A stretch of DNA of 6,986 nt, taken from assembly GCA_023427945.1 (NCBI GenBank), contig JAEYZR010000028.1, positions 1 through 6,986 on the forward strand. The letters are read 5' to 3'. The DNA comes from Pseudomonadota bacterium. Its GTDB lineage: Bacteria > Pseudomonadota > Gammaproteobacteria > Burkholderiales > Burkholderiaceae_B. The translations under genes and the position numbers were made by a program. A model generated the notes under the pieces. The model was not told where the DNA came from. It did no database searches and saw only the letters and a list, made by a program, of their open reading frames with translations. The stretch's first letter is position 1, and each line of letters starts with the position of its first letter. This document shows, one piece after another, positions 5,312-6,986 of this stretch.

Positions 5312-6274
5312 CTACAGGAACGCGAACCCCATCGTGCGCCCCTCGTAGTACAGCCCGCCATCCTGCACGATCAGAAAGTCGGCGCGGTGCGAGCCTTCGT
5401 TGTGATGCGAGTGCGGCGCACCCGCCGGGGTGACCAGCGTGGCGCCCGGCGACCAGTCGCAGCGCTGGCCGTCCACCCGCGAATAGGCGTGTTCGCCTGC
5501 AAGCACCAGCGTGAGCGCAGCCGAGTTGTGCCGATGCGGGGACTGTGACGCCTGAGGGGACAAGGTATTCAGTGACAGCGTGAGAGCCGGCATCAGGTTG
5601 CGGCGAGCTTCCTGCGCCTGGCTGGCGAAGACCACCGCGCGGCCGGAGGTACCGGCATCGGGCTGTGTCTGGTGGATCAGTTCGATCTGGTGAGCAATGT
5701 CTTCGGACTTGAAGTGAACGGGAGCGTGGTGCGCGTGTGACGTAGCGGGTTGCAGACCGTGGTGGGCGAGCAGGGGTTCGTCGGTGACGACCCAGAGCAG
5801 TGCGGGCACTTCGGCGGACGCCGTTATGGCCATGCGTCCCGGCAAGAGCATGACGTCGCCCGCACAGGCGTGCAGCGCCTCGCCCGGCACCTGCACCGTG
5901 ACGCTGCCTTCGATCACATAGCAGATCGCACCGCTGGTCGTGAAGTCGGCGTGCAGCGTTTCGCCCGGCTGCACGCGTGCGTAGCGCGCCAGCATGAACG
6001 GCGTGGTGGCCTGCCATGCGCTGCCCAGCCGGTCGGCCTGATCGCAGGGGTGCCACGCCGTGTGCGGCTGGCTTCGTGCCTCGTCGATGGGGGTGGTGAA
6101 TATGCCTGCGGGCACCTCGCTCAACGTCACGTTGAACGCATTGGCTGAATTGAAGTAGCGCGCCCGCGCCTGCGCTGCGTTCTCGGTCACTTGCGCGTAT
6201 TGAACGCCCAGAGCGGCCATCGATGCAGGCCCGGAGCCAGGTTCAGGAACCGTGGATTCACTTCCAGAAGACAT
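5312..6274 (-). CDS. Bicupin protein of gentisate 1,2-dioxygenase type
   Basis: From the ATG at 6274 this is 320 residues. Two cupin-like halves are visible: one around residues 93-165, with VIEGSVTVQVPG and a following DVMLLPG, and one around 230-303, with PHRHNSAALTLVLAGEH and GATLVTPAGAPHSH. The C-terminal half keeps a metal triad (H247, H249, H288). The N-terminal half lacks the HxH pair and the late histidine, so it is probably metal-free. In classical gentisate and salicylate dioxygenases iron sits in the N-terminal cupin, so this is not a straightforward member; ring-cleavage activity is possible but unproven, and a non-dioxygenase cupin is the alternative. The start at 6274 overlaps the upstream permease gene by 17 nt and has GGA 8 nt before it; an internal Met at 6220 would give 302 residues but has no Shine-Dalgarno. 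A His-rich linker lies at 171-187. Translational coupling with the permease suggests a common substrate. Confidence 0.75.
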   Translation of the reverse strand: MSSGSESTVPEPGSGPASMAALGVQYAQVTENAAQARARYFNSANAFNVTLSEVPAGIFTTPIDEARSQPHTAWHPCDQADRLGSAWQATTPFMLARYARVQPGETLHADFTTSGAICYVIEGSVTVQVPGEALHACAGDVMLLPGRMAITASAEVPALLWVVTDEPLLAHHGLQPATSHAHHAPVHFKSEDIAHQIELIHQTQPDAGTSGRAVVFASQAQEARRNLMPALTLSLNTLSPQASQSPHRHNSAALTLVLAGEHAYSRVDGQRCDWSPGATLVTPAGAPHSHHNEGSHRADFLIVQDGGLYYEGRTMGFAFL

Positions 6275-6986
6275 AGCGTTTTTCCAGCGTATTGACGATA
6301 CCGAAGAACACCAGGCTGGCGGCCGACGCCACAAAAATGGCCGACCACACCTGCACGAAATCGATCTGCAGAACGGCCTGGTAGATGGTCCAGCCCAGGC
6401 CGCCGGTGGCACCCAGCATCTCGGTGACGATCGCCACGATCATGGCCCGCACCGTGGAGACGCGCATGCCGGTTGCGGTCAAGGGAATGGCGGCGGGAAT
6501 GCGCAGACGCCACAGAATGGCAGCACGATCTGCGCCGAAGCTGCGCATCAGATCGACAGCCCGCTGGTCGACCCGGTCCAGTCCGGCCAGGGCATGCAGG
6601 AAGACTGTGAAGCCTACCGCCAAAGACACCATGACGATCTTGGATTCCGGGCCGATGCCGAACCACAGCAGGATCAGGGGCGCATAAGCGACCACGGGCA
6701 CAGAGTTCAGGGCCGTGGCCGCAGGTAATGCAAACTTGCGGATCGACGGCAGCATGGTCAGGATGACGGCCAGCGTCACACCGATGAAGGTGCCGAGAAA
6801 AAAACCGAAGACCGCTTCCATCAGCGTGATGCGCGCAGCGGCCATCAGGATGACGTGCTGATCGACAATCGCCTGCAGAATGGCCGATACGCTGGGCAAG
6901 ACATAGGCGGGCAGGTCCAGGCCGCGCGCGGCGATTTCCCAGATTGCGATTAGTCCGATCAGGCCCATCGCCGCACGGCGTTGGGC
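6258..6986 (-). CDS. ABC transporter permease, NitT/TauT (SsuC/TauC-like) family (5' partial)
   Basis: The frame runs from the right edge to a TGA at 6258-6260 and gives 242 residues. Its first Met, at 6968, is preceded by an open AQRRAA stretch, so the true start is probably outside the window and only the extreme N-terminus is missing. Hydrophobic segments alternate through the protein (roughly residues 1-13, 45-73, 87-104, 110-130, 167-183 and 205-226 counted from that Met). The cytoplasmic EAA loop is seen as AVDLMRSFGADRAAILWRL with PAAIP after it (137-161), the contact site for the ATPase subunit. LGWTIY in the last third and the closing RYVFWK fit SsuC/TauC-type permeases, which import sulfonates, nitrate, pyrimidine precursors or aromatic acids. 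The ATPase and binding protein should lie to the right. The gene overlaps the cupin gene. Substrate not determinable. Confidence 0.88.
   Translation of the reverse strand, partial: AQRRAAMGLIGLIAIWEIAARGLDLPAYVLPSVSAILQAIVDQHVILMAAARITLMEAVFGFFLGTFIGVTLAVILTMLPSIRKFALPAATALNSVPVVAYAPLILLWFGIGPESKIVMVSLAVGFTVFLHALAGLDRVDQRAVDLMRSFGADRAAILWRLRIPAAIPLTATGMRVSTVRAMIVAIVTEMLGATGGLGWTIYQAVLQIDFVQVWSAIFVASAASLVFFGIVNTLEKRYVFWK

Noticed and set aside
1..6986. CRISPR array, tRNA or rRNA genes, insertion sequences
   Set aside because: I saw no regularly spaced repeats, no tRNA-like cloverleaf, no rRNA sequence and no transposase motif or terminal inverted repeats; nearly the whole window is protein-coding.

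Overview
The window is GC-rich DNA, most likely from a betaproteobacterium of the order Burkholderiales (Bordetella/Achromobacter/Alcaligenaceae or Comamonadaceae type). The clues are a Bug-type (tripartite tricarboxylate) periplasmic binding protein, a family greatly expanded in these bacteria, together with the codon bias and the accessory catabolic gene content. This is inferred from gene style only; no rRNA or other taxonomic marker is present.

Layout. (1) Positions 2-157 hold the last 51 residues of an upstream gene, probably a membrane protein. (2) Positions 158-295 are a 138-bp control region with two dyad elements: a 17-bp inverted repeat (174-190) and a perfect 16-bp palindrome with a central CG (197-212), which looks like a LacI-family operator. 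(3) Positions 296-5278 hold five plus-strand genes: a histidinol-dehydrogenase-family enzyme (HpsN-like), a classical SDR oxidoreductase, a LacI-family regulator, a Bug solute-binding protein and an HpcH/HpaI-family class II aldolase. The first three are joined by 4-nt stop/start overlaps; the last two follow after gaps of 53 and 48 nt, each with its own Shine-Dalgarno. (4) Positions 5312-6986, on the minus strand and convergent with the first operon, hold a NitT/TauT (SsuC-like) ABC permease running off the right edge and, overlapping it by 17 nt, a bicupin protein of gentisate-dioxygenase type.

How the genes may work together. The plus-strand set has the parts of a regulated catabolic operon: a binding protein for a small, probably anionic, solute; two dehydrogenases that could turn an alcohol into an acid and interconvert a secondary alcohol and ketone; an aldolase that would release pyruvate or a related 2-oxoacid plus an aldehyde; and a sugar-sensor-type repressor that probably acts on the palindrome in front of the first gene. 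The HisD-like enzyme keeps the zinc and catalytic residues of HisD, but its setting is catabolic and not histidine biosynthesis. The best-studied relative of this kind is sulfopropanediol (DHPS) 3-dehydrogenase HpsN. The substrate cannot be read from the sequence: a sulfonated polyol and a sugar acid or polyol both remain possible, and no sulfolyase or sugar-acid dehydratase lies in the window. This gene combination is the strongest candidate here for an uncharacterised pathway.
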